From NCBI GenBank assembly GCA_937915865.1, contig CALGIG010000053.1, forward strand, positions 83,902 through 147,901: a stretch of DNA of 64,000 nucleotides. The letters run 5' to 3'. The notes beneath the pieces are model-generated. The model was given only the letters and a program-made list of their open reading frames with translations. It had not been told where the DNA came from and searched no databases. The DNA comes from an uncultured Prolixibacteraceae bacterium. GTDB lineage: Bacteria; Bacteroidota; Bacteroidia; Bacteroidales; Prolixibacteraceae. Shown here one piece after another: positions 53,436 through 62,051 of this stretch. Both the position numbers and the translations under genes were made by a program. Numbering within the stretch: the first letter of the stretch is position 1; every line of letters starts with the position of its first letter.

Positions 53436-55085
53436 ATGAAAAGAAATAAAATCTTAACGATTCTTGGCATTGGTTTAATACTGGCACTCAATGTGCCGGG
53501 TAATGCAGCAAATAACGTAAAACCGGATTCAATATGTACTCACCGGATTGTCCGGGATGCTGATGGAAAACTTCTGTCGTGGTATAAACCCGAAACAAAT
53601 GGAGCTGGCTATGATCAGGTTGTAAAACTGGCTTCTGAATTTTTGAAAAATGTTTTGCCAACCGACCCGAAAACAGGATTGAAATTGTATTACCTGTTTT
53701 GTGAAATTGATGGCCCCGAAAGCGGTAAAAGTTCCTATTCAGGGAGAGGTGGGTCAAACAACCCGGCTTGTGTCTTTGCTGGTCTGACTGAAAGTTTAGC
53801 TGTTAAATACCGGATTTATTCAGGTGATGAATCGTATTTAAAAATTGTCAGGGATTGTCTCGATCACATGATTCAACATGGTTCTGCTCCTTCTGAATGG
53901 CTTTGGGGCAATTGTCCTTATTCGAGTGCCACCAATGAGGCTACGGAATATAACGGGTCGGGCGATTTTGGTAACGGAGGAGGTGACGGGAAGTATTTCC
54001 TTGAACCTGACAAGGTGGGTGAAATGGGAGTTGCTTACCTGCAATTTTATGAAATAACAGAAGAACCTGTTTATCTTAAAGCTGCGTTAAATTGTGCTGA
54101 TGCTCTTGCAAAAAATGTGAGAGAAGGCAATTACACTCAATCGCCCTGGCCATTCAGGGTACATGCCAGGACTGGCGCTATTTCTGAAGAATACTGTTCG
54201 AACGTTTTGCCTCCGGTTAAGTTATTTGATGAACTGGTCCGGATACAAAGCCAGGCACAACTACCTGATGATGCTGTTACCAGATATAAAAAAGCACGGG
54301 ATAAAGCCTGGAAATGGCTGTTTTCGTGGCATGGGTCGATGAAAACTTTTGTTTGGAAAGCCTATTTTGAAGATGTGGAATATGATGCCATTAATGAAAA
54401 CAGGGTGCAGGTGACTCCTATGGAGGTCGCTCGTTATTTAATTCAACATCCCGAACTCGATCCGTACTATAAAGAAAATGTCACGGCGTTAATTCACTGG
54501 TGCAACAGCGTTTTTGGCACCCAGGCTGCTTTGGGGTACAATGCCCAGTGCGAACAACTGAAATGTATGACTCCCATGGGAAGCCACACTGCCCGGTATG
54601 CTTCTGTTTGTGCAATGTGGTATGCTCTGGAAAAATCGGAATGGTATAAAAATGAGGCTTTTGAGAACTTCAATTGGGCCACGTATTGCACCAGTAAATC
54701 AGGATTTGTATCAGTTGGTTCGGAATGGATGGCCGCTTGGTTCTCTGATGGATATAGCGATTATATCAAACATTTTTTGGATGGTATGGCCGCTATTCCT
54801 GAATGGGCTCCGGCTGGTGAAAACCATTTGCTGGGTTCCACAGGTATTGTTCAGCAAATCAACTATGATACAAAGAATATTGTTTATCGTACTTTTTTGC
54901 CTGCTTCAACAGAGGTGTTACGGCTGACAAGCCTTCCGAAACAAATTACGGTTGATGGTAAAGTTTTAAAGCGTATGGATAATTTAACAACCGGAGAAGG
55001 CTGGAAATGGGAAAAGTTGAAGGATGGAGGAATATTGCATGTAAACCACCTGAGCGGAAGAAAGGTGGAGGTAATAAATCAGTAA
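53436..55085 (+). CDS. secreted (alpha/alpha)-toroid-like protein, unassigned
   Basis: The 549-residue protein has a signal peptide (MKRNKILTILGIGLILALN, cleavage near GNAA). The body is helix-rich with aromatic and small-residue motifs such as EWLWGNCPYSSATNEATEY, GVAYLQFYEITEEPVYL, WLFSWHGSMKTFVW, VTPMEVARYLIQHPEL and GSHTARYASVCAMWYALE. These repeats look like helix hairpins of an (alpha/alpha)6 toroid, followed by a beta-rich C-terminal part. I cannot tie it to a named GH or PL family. Context suggests a glycosidase or lyase working with GH127 and GH92. Confidence 0.6.
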   Translation: MKRNKILTILGIGLILALNVPGNAANNVKPDSICTHRIVRDADGKLLSWYKPETNGAGYDQVVKLASEFLKNVLPTDPKTGLKLYYLFCEIDGPESGKSSYSGRGGSNNPACVFAGLTESLAVKYRIYSGDESYLKIVRDCLDHMIQHGSAPSEWLWGNCPYSSATNEATEYNGSGDFGNGGGDGKYFLEPDKVGEMGVAYLQFYEITEEPVYLKAALNCADALAKNVREGNYTQSPWPFRVHARTGAISEEYCSNVLPPVKLFDELVRIQSQAQLPDDAVTRYKKARDKAWKWLFSWHGSMKTFVWKAYFEDVEYDAINENRVQVTPMEVARYLIQHPELDPYYKENVTALIHWCNSVFGTQAALGYNAQCEQLKCMTPMGSHTARYASVCAMWYALEKSEWYKNEAFENFNWATYCTSKSGFVSVGSEWMAAWFSDGYSDYIKHFLDGMAAIPEWAPAGENHLLGSTGIVQQINYDTKNIVYRTFLPASTEVLRLTSLPKQITVDGKVLKRMDNLTTGEGWKWEKLKDGGILHVNHLSGRKVEVINQ

Positions 55086-55129
55086 TATTATTACTTTTTA
55101 CCTGAGGCATTGCCGTCAGGGCTGAGTTG

Positions 55130-55150
55130 CCCAGGGCTTTCAGCCCTGGG
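55130..55150. repeat. intergenic perfect hairpin
   Basis: CCCAGGGCT, TTC, then AGCCCTGGG form a 9-bp perfect stem with a 3-base loop, 45 bases after the stop at 55085. It looks like a REP-type palindrome; with no T-run it is a weak terminator candidate. Confidence 0.5.
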
Positions 55151-55316
55151 TTCGCCCTGAAAAGGCAAGTTAGTCTTTGAAATTCTAAAAGCGAATTTCC
55201 TGTACTTACTTGTGATGTGTTGAATTTCGTATTTATATATGTTTATGCTAAAACGTTTTAGTTTGATATTAAAAAACATGGTGGTAAATAAAAAACTAAC
55301 AGACAGACCAATCAAA

Positions 55317-57548
55317 ATGAACGCAAATCAATTTTCCCGTTTTTTCAGGCTAATAGCTTATGTTGCTATCTTTAGCGCGTTTGGATGTTCTTCCGTGCAA
55401 CAGCAACCCAATTTGGCCAGTTTTGTCGATCCGTTTATAGGCACGGCCTATACCGGGCATACCTATCCTGCCGCGACAACCCCGTTCGGCATGGTTCAGG
55501 TGGGACCCGACAACGGCGTTAGCGGCTGGGAGTTTTGTTCGGGCTACCACGATGGGTCGAAAACGATCATGGGCTTTTCGCATACTCACCTGAGTGGAAC
55601 TGGCGCTTCCGATATGGGCGATATTTTGCTGATGCCCGTTGTTGGCGATGTTCCGTTTATCCCGGGTACCGAAGAAAACCCGGCATCCGGTTACCGGTCT
55701 TCCTTTTCGCACGATACCGAAAAGGCCAGCCCGGGGTATTATCGGGTAAAGCTTGATAAATACAATATCCTTGCTGAAATGACAGCTACTCCACGCGTTG
55801 GGTTTCATCGTTACACCTATCCGGCCAACGAAAAGTCTGGAGTTTTAATTGACCTTGCTCATGGAATTGGAGATAAAACAACAGAAAGTTATATAAATGT
55901 AATTGATAAACAAACAGTTGTTGGAATGCGCCGGTCGAGCGGTTTTGTTGGCGACCACCGGTATTATTTCTGTGCCCGTTTTTCAAAACCTTTTACGCAA
56001 ATAGTTTCATATCAGGATAGCGTAACTGGAAAGAACCAGCAGTGTTCCGGGAAAATTACGAAGCTGCTGGTTCAATTTTCAACCAACGATCAGGAAGCCG
56101 TTGAGGTAAAAGTAGGCTTGTCAACAGCCAGCGAGAAAGGGGCAATCAGTAACCTCGATGCCGAAGTTCCGGGCTGGGATTTTGCGGCAGTCCGAAAACA
56201 AACAGAGGCGCTGTGGAACAGCTATTTGAACCGGGTTGACATAAAAGCGATGAACGACGGGCAACGGGTTTCGTTTTACACCTCGTTGTACCATGCCTTG
56301 CTTATGCCGAACCTGGTCACCGATATCGATGGAAGTTATTCGGGCTGGGACCACCAGTTGCATAAAAGTACCACGGGCGATATGTACACCAACTTTTCGC
56401 TGTGGGACACCTACCGTGCCGAACATCCCTTCCTGGCGCTGATGTACCCGAAGGAAAACAGTAAATTTGTACGTTCGCTGCTCGAACGTCACAAGCAAAC
56501 CGGGTTGCTTGTAACCAACGAATACGGGATGTGCGAAACCTGGTGCATGATCGGTAACCACGCCATCCCGGTTATTGTCGATGCGTTTCTGAAGGGCGAC
56601 AAAACCATTGACCCTGAACTGGCCTACCAGGCGATAAAACATGCGCAAACTTCGGAACACAACAAAGCCGACTGGTCGAATTACGATAAGTTGGGATATT
56701 TTCCTTACGATATTAGCGGAGAAGAATCTGTTTCCCGGACAATGGAGTCGGGTTACGATGATTATTGCGTGGCTCAGATGGCTAAAAAAATGGGCAAAGA
56801 TGATGATTACGAGTTCTTTATGAACCGGTCGAAGTTTTATCGGAATTTATTCGATCCCAGTCATAAATTGGCCAGGCCGAAGGATTCCAAAGGGAACTGG
56901 AAATCTCCGTTTGATCCTTATGCCCTGATTAATAAGACAGGCAAAAGAGATTATACCGAAGGGAATGCCTGGCAATGGACCTGGCATGTGCAACAGGATG
57001 TGCCGGGCTTAATTGATTTGTTCGGGAACAAGGAAGCGTTTGTGCATAAATTGGATTCTTTGTTCTTTGTGAATGTGGATTCACTTCCCGGCCATGTCGA
57101 AATTCCTGATGTTACCGGGCTGATTGGCACTTACGCACATGGCAACGAGCCGAGCCATCACATCGCTTATTTATACACTTGCGCCGGCCATCCTGATAAA
57201 ACAGCGAAAATTGTCAGGGAAGTGTTCGACAAGTACTATCTTCCCAAGCGCGACGGGCTGTGCGGAAACGACGACTGCGGGCAGATGTCGGCCTGGTACA
57301 TGTTTTCGGCGATGGGCTTTTACCCGGTCGATCCGGTATCGGGCGAATACGTGCTTGGAGCGCCGCAGGTTCACGAACTTACGCTGCATTTGCCTAATGG
57401 AAAGACATTTACTGTTAAAGCGAACAACCTTTCAAACGCAAACAAGTATGTAAAATCGGTGCGGCTAAACGGTTCTCCGGCCAAGTATTCGTCGGTGGCC
57501 TATAACGCCATCGAAAATGGAGGAACGCTTGAATTTGATATGAATTAA
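55317..57548 (+). CDS. GH92 alpha-mannosidase, lipoprotein (second)
   Basis: The start at 55317 begins a lipoprotein signal (RLIAYVAIFSAFGCSS); the frame is open further upstream to 55239. The 743-residue protein has the GH92 motifs: FVDPFIGTAYTGHTYPAA, TPFGMVQVGPDNG, GFSHTHLSGTGASDMGD, NFSLWDTYRAEHP, HGNEPSHHIAYLY, CGNDDCGQMSAWYMFSAMGF. These form the calcium-dependent inverting exo-alpha-mannosidase active site. It is closely similar to the GH92 at 59809, with which it shares many long identical motifs, suggesting duplication within the locus. Eleven bases separate it from the next GH92. Confidence 0.93.
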   Translation: MNANQFSRFFRLIAYVAIFSAFGCSSVQQQPNLASFVDPFIGTAYTGHTYPAATTPFGMVQVGPDNGVSGWEFCSGYHDGSKTIMGFSHTHLSGTGASDMGDILLMPVVGDVPFIPGTEENPASGYRSSFSHDTEKASPGYYRVKLDKYNILAEMTATPRVGFHRYTYPANEKSGVLIDLAHGIGDKTTESYINVIDKQTVVGMRRSSGFVGDHRYYFCARFSKPFTQIVSYQDSVTGKNQQCSGKITKLLVQFSTNDQEAVEVKVGLSTASEKGAISNLDAEVPGWDFAAVRKQTEALWNSYLNRVDIKAMNDGQRVSFYTSLYHALLMPNLVTDIDGSYSGWDHQLHKSTTGDMYTNFSLWDTYRAEHPFLALMYPKENSKFVRSLLERHKQTGLLVTNEYGMCETWCMIGNHAIPVIVDAFLKGDKTIDPELAYQAIKHAQTSEHNKADWSNYDKLGYFPYDISGEESVSRTMESGYDDYCVAQMAKKMGKDDDYEFFMNRSKFYRNLFDPSHKLARPKDSKGNWKSPFDPYALINKTGKRDYTEGNAWQWTWHVQQDVPGLIDLFGNKEAFVHKLDSLFFVNVDSLPGHVEIPDVTGLIGTYAHGNEPSHHIAYLYTCAGHPDKTAKIVREVFDKYYLPKRDGLCGNDDCGQMSAWYMFSAMGFYPVDPVSGEYVLGAPQVHELTLHLPNGKTFTVKANNLSNANKYVKSVRLNGSPAKYSSVAYNAIENGGTLEFDMN

Positions 57549-57558
57549 TAGTTCGATA

Positions 57559-59715
57559 ATGAAGAGAATACATTTTAAGACAGCTGCACTCGTTTCCATT
57601 TTCTTTTGGGCGTTGACCAATCTGCAGGCGGAAGAAAAAACAAATTATGCCGAAAAAGTGAATACAATGATCGGCACAAAAGGAAATGGGTTAACCTCGG
57701 GATATTTGTATCCCGGAGCATCGTATCCGTTTGGGATGGTGCAATTTACCCGAACTTACTTTTCGCCGGGTACAGGTTTTGGCATTAATCAGCTAAGCGG
57801 GGCAGGCTGTTCGAATGAAGGAAATTTCCCGACACTTCCGATCAATGGCGAATTGACGGTTTCGCCCGACAGCATTCTTAACCTGAATATCGACATTTCA
57901 GGAGAAAAAGGGATTGCAGGGTACTACCAGGCTAAAGTACAGAAAACGATTCAGGCAGAGTTCACGGTTACCGAAAGAACCGGAATGGCCCAATACACCT
58001 ATGCCCCGGACACAAAAAAAGGAACGGTTATTATTGGTGGAGGCCTGGCCGGAACGCCAATCCATGTTGCCACAACCGTTATTACCGGGCCCAATACCTG
58101 CGAAGGGTTTTCGGATGGCGGCGATTTTTGCGGGATACCTGCACCCTATAAAATTTATTTTGTGGCTGAGTTTAAAGGAAAAGTGCTTTCGTCGGGAACA
58201 TGGAAAGACAGTCGGTTGAAACCCGGAACTACGTTTTCCGAGGGTAAAAATTCAGGCTTATATTTCACTTTTGATGTTGCTGACGAAAAGGTAATTCAGT
58301 ATAAAATAGGAATTTCGTATGTGTCTGTCGAAAATGCGCGGCAGAACCTAAATGCTGAAAACCAGGGATGGAACTTTGCTGAAGTCAAAAACAAAGCCAT
58401 TAACCGATGGAATGATTACCTCGGGAAAATAGAAGTTAAAAGCGAAAACGAAGATCGTTTGACCCAGTTTTACACCCACTTGTACCGGGCGTTGATTCAT
58501 CCCAGCGTTTGCAGCGACATAAACGGCGAATACATGGGCGCCGATTTTAAAGTTCACAAGGCATTGCGCAAGCAATATACCAACTACAGCAACTGGGACA
58601 CCTACCGTACACAGGTTCAGCTGATGGCCATGCTCGACCCCGAAGTTGCCTCCGATGTTGTTGTTTCGTTACAAAATTTTGCCGAACAATCGGGTGGGGG
58701 ATTTCCGCGCTGGGTACTCGCCAACATTGAAACCGGTGTCATGCAGGGAGATCCGACAACTATTTTGGTCGCGAATGCCTGGGCGTTTGGAGCCAGGGAA
58801 TACAATCCGTGCCCCATTCTCGAAACGATGCGGCGGGGAGCCGAAATTCCCGGTACAAAATCACAAAATCAGCTCACCCGTCCGGCGCTGGACATGTTCC
58901 TCGAAAATGGGTTCTGTTATGCTTCCATGCAACTGGAATACACTTCAGCCGACTTTGCTATATCACGCTTTGCAACGGATGCCTGCAATAACGACTCGAT
59001 CGGTAAAATCTATTTAAAACGGGCCCAATCCTGGAAAAATCTGTATAACCCGGAAACCGGGTGGTTGCAATCGCGGCGTAAGGAAGGCTTTATCCCCCTG
59101 AAATACGACTTCCGTGAATCGACGTACAACAATTATTTCTGGATGGTTCCCTATAATATCCAGGGCTTGATTAAGATAATCGGAGGCGCATCAGAGGGCG
59201 AATCCAGGCTCGATGTGCTGTTTCGCCGCTTGGATGCAGGCTACGACGACGACTGGTACGCCAGCGGGAATGAACCCAGCTTTGGGATTCCCTGGGCTTA
59301 TAACTGGGTAGGGAAACCATACAAAACCCAGCAAGTTGTTCGCCGGATTTTAACGGAACAGTATTCCGGCAAGCCTGATGGATTACCAGGTAACGACGAC
59401 TTAGGCTCAATGGGCTCGTGGTATGTTTTTGCTTCCATAGGGCTTTATCCTGAGATTCCGGGAGTTGGCGGGTTTGCTGTCAACACTCCGATATTCAATT
59501 CAGTAAAAATTCATTTAAATAAGGGAATACTTTCCATAAACGGGGGATCGGAAAAAGATGCTTTTATCAAATCGATGAAGTTGAATGGGAAACCCTATAA
59601 CAAGACCTGGATCGACTGGTCGAAAATATCCCAAGGTGGAACAATTGATTATTCGGTATCCCATACCCCTGAATTGAAATGGGGCACCACCTATTCTCCG
59701 CCTTCGTTTGAATAA
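57559..59715 (+). CDS. divergent GH92 protein (third)
   Basis: The 718-residue protein has a signal peptide (cleavage near LQAE) and opens VNTMIGTKGNGLTSGYLYPG, ASYPFGMVQFTRT. It retains SNWDTYRTQ, GNEPSFGIPWAYNWVGKPYKT and PGNDDLGSMGSWYVF, so the acidic residues of GNEP and GNDD remain. However, the SHTHLSGTG motif is replaced by NQLSGAGCSNEG, and the HH after GNEPS is lost. Those changes alter the sugar-binding side of the pocket, so linkage or substrate preference should differ from its neighbours. It may act on substituted mannosides. Confidence 0.85.
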   Translation: MKRIHFKTAALVSIFFWALTNLQAEEKTNYAEKVNTMIGTKGNGLTSGYLYPGASYPFGMVQFTRTYFSPGTGFGINQLSGAGCSNEGNFPTLPINGELTVSPDSILNLNIDISGEKGIAGYYQAKVQKTIQAEFTVTERTGMAQYTYAPDTKKGTVIIGGGLAGTPIHVATTVITGPNTCEGFSDGGDFCGIPAPYKIYFVAEFKGKVLSSGTWKDSRLKPGTTFSEGKNSGLYFTFDVADEKVIQYKIGISYVSVENARQNLNAENQGWNFAEVKNKAINRWNDYLGKIEVKSENEDRLTQFYTHLYRALIHPSVCSDINGEYMGADFKVHKALRKQYTNYSNWDTYRTQVQLMAMLDPEVASDVVVSLQNFAEQSGGGFPRWVLANIETGVMQGDPTTILVANAWAFGAREYNPCPILETMRRGAEIPGTKSQNQLTRPALDMFLENGFCYASMQLEYTSADFAISRFATDACNNDSIGKIYLKRAQSWKNLYNPETGWLQSRRKEGFIPLKYDFRESTYNNYFWMVPYNIQGLIKIIGGASEGESRLDVLFRRLDAGYDDDWYASGNEPSFGIPWAYNWVGKPYKTQQVVRRILTEQYSGKPDGLPGNDDLGSMGSWYVFASIGLYPEIPGVGGFAVNTPIFNSVKIHLNKGILSINGGSEKDAFIKSMKLNGKPYNKTWIDWSKISQGGTIDYSVSHTPELKWGTTYSPPSFE

Positions 59716-59761
59716 GCTGAAGATGATTATGAATCAAAATATTCTCATCGCTTTTTTTAAG

Positions 59762-59780
59762 CCTCCCCTTGTGGGGGAGG
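59762..59780. repeat. intergenic hairpin
   Basis: CCTCCCC and GGGGAGG flank a short loop, 46 bases after the stop of the divergent GH92 gene and 28 bases before the next start. A T-run lies before, not after, so it is more likely a repeat unit or RNA stabiliser than a terminator on this strand. Confidence 0.45.
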
Positions 59781-59808
59781 TTTGGAGGGGGCTCTGAATT
59801 ATAACTTA

Positions 59809-62043
59809 ATGAAAACCAATTTATTGCTTAGTATTTGTTTGTTCCTGGGCTTTTCTTGCTGTAAAAATTCCGGTACAGAAGATATGACCCGGTATGTCGA
59901 TCCGTTTATCGGTACGGCTTATGTGGGGCATACACATCCGGCGGCTCAGCTGCCGTTTGGCATGGTGCAGGTTGGCCCCGACACCGGTACCGATACCTGG
60001 GAGCATTGTTCGGGTTACTTTGCCGGCGACTCGTCGATCATCGGGTTTTCGCATACCCATTTGAGCGGAACCGGTTGCCCCGATATGGGCGATATTATGT
60101 TTATGCCGGTTGTCAGCGAAGTCAGGTTTAACGCCGGAAGCCCCGAAAATACAACATCAGGGTACCGTTCCCGCTTTTCGCATCAGAACGAAGAAGCGCA
60201 TCCCGGCTATTACAAAGTGAAGTTGGATGATTCGGGCGTTTTGGCCGAACTGACTGCTACAAAACGGGTTGGCTTCCATCGCTACACGTTTCCGGCCTCT
60301 GACCATTCGGCGATTGTTGTTGATTTGGGGCACGGGATTGGCGATCGCACCACCGGGTCAAGCCTTAGGCTGCTGAACGACCGTACAATCGTCGGGAAAC
60401 GAAGGTCAGCCGGTTTTGTGAAAGATCATACCTGGTATTTCTACGCGGTTTTATCCAAACCGGTCGAAAAAGTCACCTCTTTTGCCGATAGTTTAATTTC
60501 TGAAAATACTGATATTCAGGGGAAAAATACGAAGTTTTTTCTTCAGTTTAAAACAGCCAAAGACGAGAAAGTAGAAGTAAAAGTGGCCTTATCGACGGTG
60601 AGCATCGAAGGGGCCAGGAAAAACCTGGAGCAGGAAGTTTCAGGATTGAATTTCGATCAGGTCAGGGCCGAAGCGTCATCAGCCTGGAACAACGACCTCC
60701 TGAAAATTGAAGTTAATCCGCGCAACGACGGGCAGCGGGTTTCGCTTTATACCGCCTTGTACCACACCTTGTTGATGCCCAACCTGATAACCGATGTTGA
60801 CGGAAGTTACTGTCTGCCTGATGGTACGTTGAAAAAATACAAGGAAGATTACTATACCAACTTTTCATTATGGGATACCTACCGGGCCGCCCATCCGTTT
60901 TATGTGCTGATGTTCCCCGATGAAAATGCCCGGTTTGTGCAGTCGATGCTGGAGTTGTACAAAGATCGGGGCGTGCTGTGCACCAACGAGTACGGGCAAA
61001 ACGAAACCTGGTGCATGATTGGTAACCATGCCGTTCCGGTTATTGCCGATGCTTACCTGAAAGGAACGATAACCGGGAATAAGGAACTGGCGGCTGAAGC
61101 TATTTTTAAATCGCTCACAACACCGCACCCGAAGTCGGACTGGGCGACGTACGATAAGTATGGCTATTATCCGTTCGATTCAATAGCGGTAGAGTCAGTT
61201 TCGCGGACGATGGAGCATTGCTACGACGATTATTGCGCCTCGTTGATGGCGCAGCTGGTGAAAGACCCTGTAAATGAAGCTTTTTTCAGAAAACGGTCGG
61301 ACAATTTTAAAAATCTCTTCGATCCGGCTTCCAAATTAATGCGGGCCAAAGATTCGAAAGGGCAATGGCGTACGCCTTTCGACTCGTTTTTACTATCACA
61401 TGCTTCGACTAGTGGCGGCGATTACACCGAAGGAAATGCCTGGCAATATACCTGGCATATTCAGCACGATGTTCCTGAATTGGTTAAGTTAATGGGCAGC
61501 AAAGCCTATTTTGAAGCCAAACTCGATTCGTTGTTCTTTCTCGATGTGCGTTCGGTAGGTGGTGGTTTCCATGGCGATGTAACCGGAATGATTGGGCAGT
61601 ATGCGCATGGAAACGAACCCAGCCATCATGTGGCTTACCTGTACGATTATACCGCCCATCCCTGTAAAACACAAGAGATTATCCGACAGGTATTTGACAA
61701 GTTTTATCTGCCAGGCCGTGACGGGCTAAGCGGAAACGACGATTGCGGCCAGATGTCGGCCTGGTACATTTTTTCGGCGATGGGTTTCTACCCGGTCGAT
61801 CCGGTATCGGGCGAATACCTGATCGGGGCTCCACAGGTACATGAAATGAAATGGTGCCTGCCAAATGGTAAAATGCTTGAGATGAAAGCCTTAAACTTGT
61901 CGGATGCGAACAAGTACATCCGGTCGGTAAAACTAAACGGGAAACCGCTCAATACATTCAAAATCAGGTACGATGAACTAAAAAACGGAGGGATGCTTGA
62001 GTTTGAAATGACTAACGATAAAAACCTAAACTTCTACCAATAA
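59809..62043 (+). CDS. GH92 alpha-mannosidase, lipoprotein (fourth)
   Basis: The start at 59809 begins MKTNLLLSICLFLGFSC, a lipoprotein signal. The 744-residue protein has YVDPFIGTAYVGHTHPAA, LPFGMVQVGPDTG, GFSHTHLSGTGCPDMGD, NFSLWDTYRAAHP, YAHGNEPSHHVAYLYDY and SGNDDCGQMSAWYIFSAMGF, the complete GH92 set. It parallels the 55317 protein along its full length. Several GH92 enzymes of slightly different linkage preference in one locus are common in mannan or N-glycan degraders. The next gene follows after 8 bases. Confidence 0.93.
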   Translation: MKTNLLLSICLFLGFSCCKNSGTEDMTRYVDPFIGTAYVGHTHPAAQLPFGMVQVGPDTGTDTWEHCSGYFAGDSSIIGFSHTHLSGTGCPDMGDIMFMPVVSEVRFNAGSPENTTSGYRSRFSHQNEEAHPGYYKVKLDDSGVLAELTATKRVGFHRYTFPASDHSAIVVDLGHGIGDRTTGSSLRLLNDRTIVGKRRSAGFVKDHTWYFYAVLSKPVEKVTSFADSLISENTDIQGKNTKFFLQFKTAKDEKVEVKVALSTVSIEGARKNLEQEVSGLNFDQVRAEASSAWNNDLLKIEVNPRNDGQRVSLYTALYHTLLMPNLITDVDGSYCLPDGTLKKYKEDYYTNFSLWDTYRAAHPFYVLMFPDENARFVQSMLELYKDRGVLCTNEYGQNETWCMIGNHAVPVIADAYLKGTITGNKELAAEAIFKSLTTPHPKSDWATYDKYGYYPFDSIAVESVSRTMEHCYDDYCASLMAQLVKDPVNEAFFRKRSDNFKNLFDPASKLMRAKDSKGQWRTPFDSFLLSHASTSGGDYTEGNAWQYTWHIQHDVPELVKLMGSKAYFEAKLDSLFFLDVRSVGGGFHGDVTGMIGQYAHGNEPSHHVAYLYDYTAHPCKTQEIIRQVFDKFYLPGRDGLSGNDDCGQMSAWYIFSAMGFYPVDPVSGEYLIGAPQVHEMKWCLPNGKMLEMKALNLSDANKYIRSVKLNGKPLNTFKIRYDELKNGGMLEFEMTNDKNLNFYQ

Positions 62044-62051
62044 ATACGATC

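Noticed and set aside
56121..56660. A 179-codon minus-strand frame
   Set aside because: It is fully inside the conserved GH92 gene, on the opposite strand, and reflects codon bias rather than a gene.
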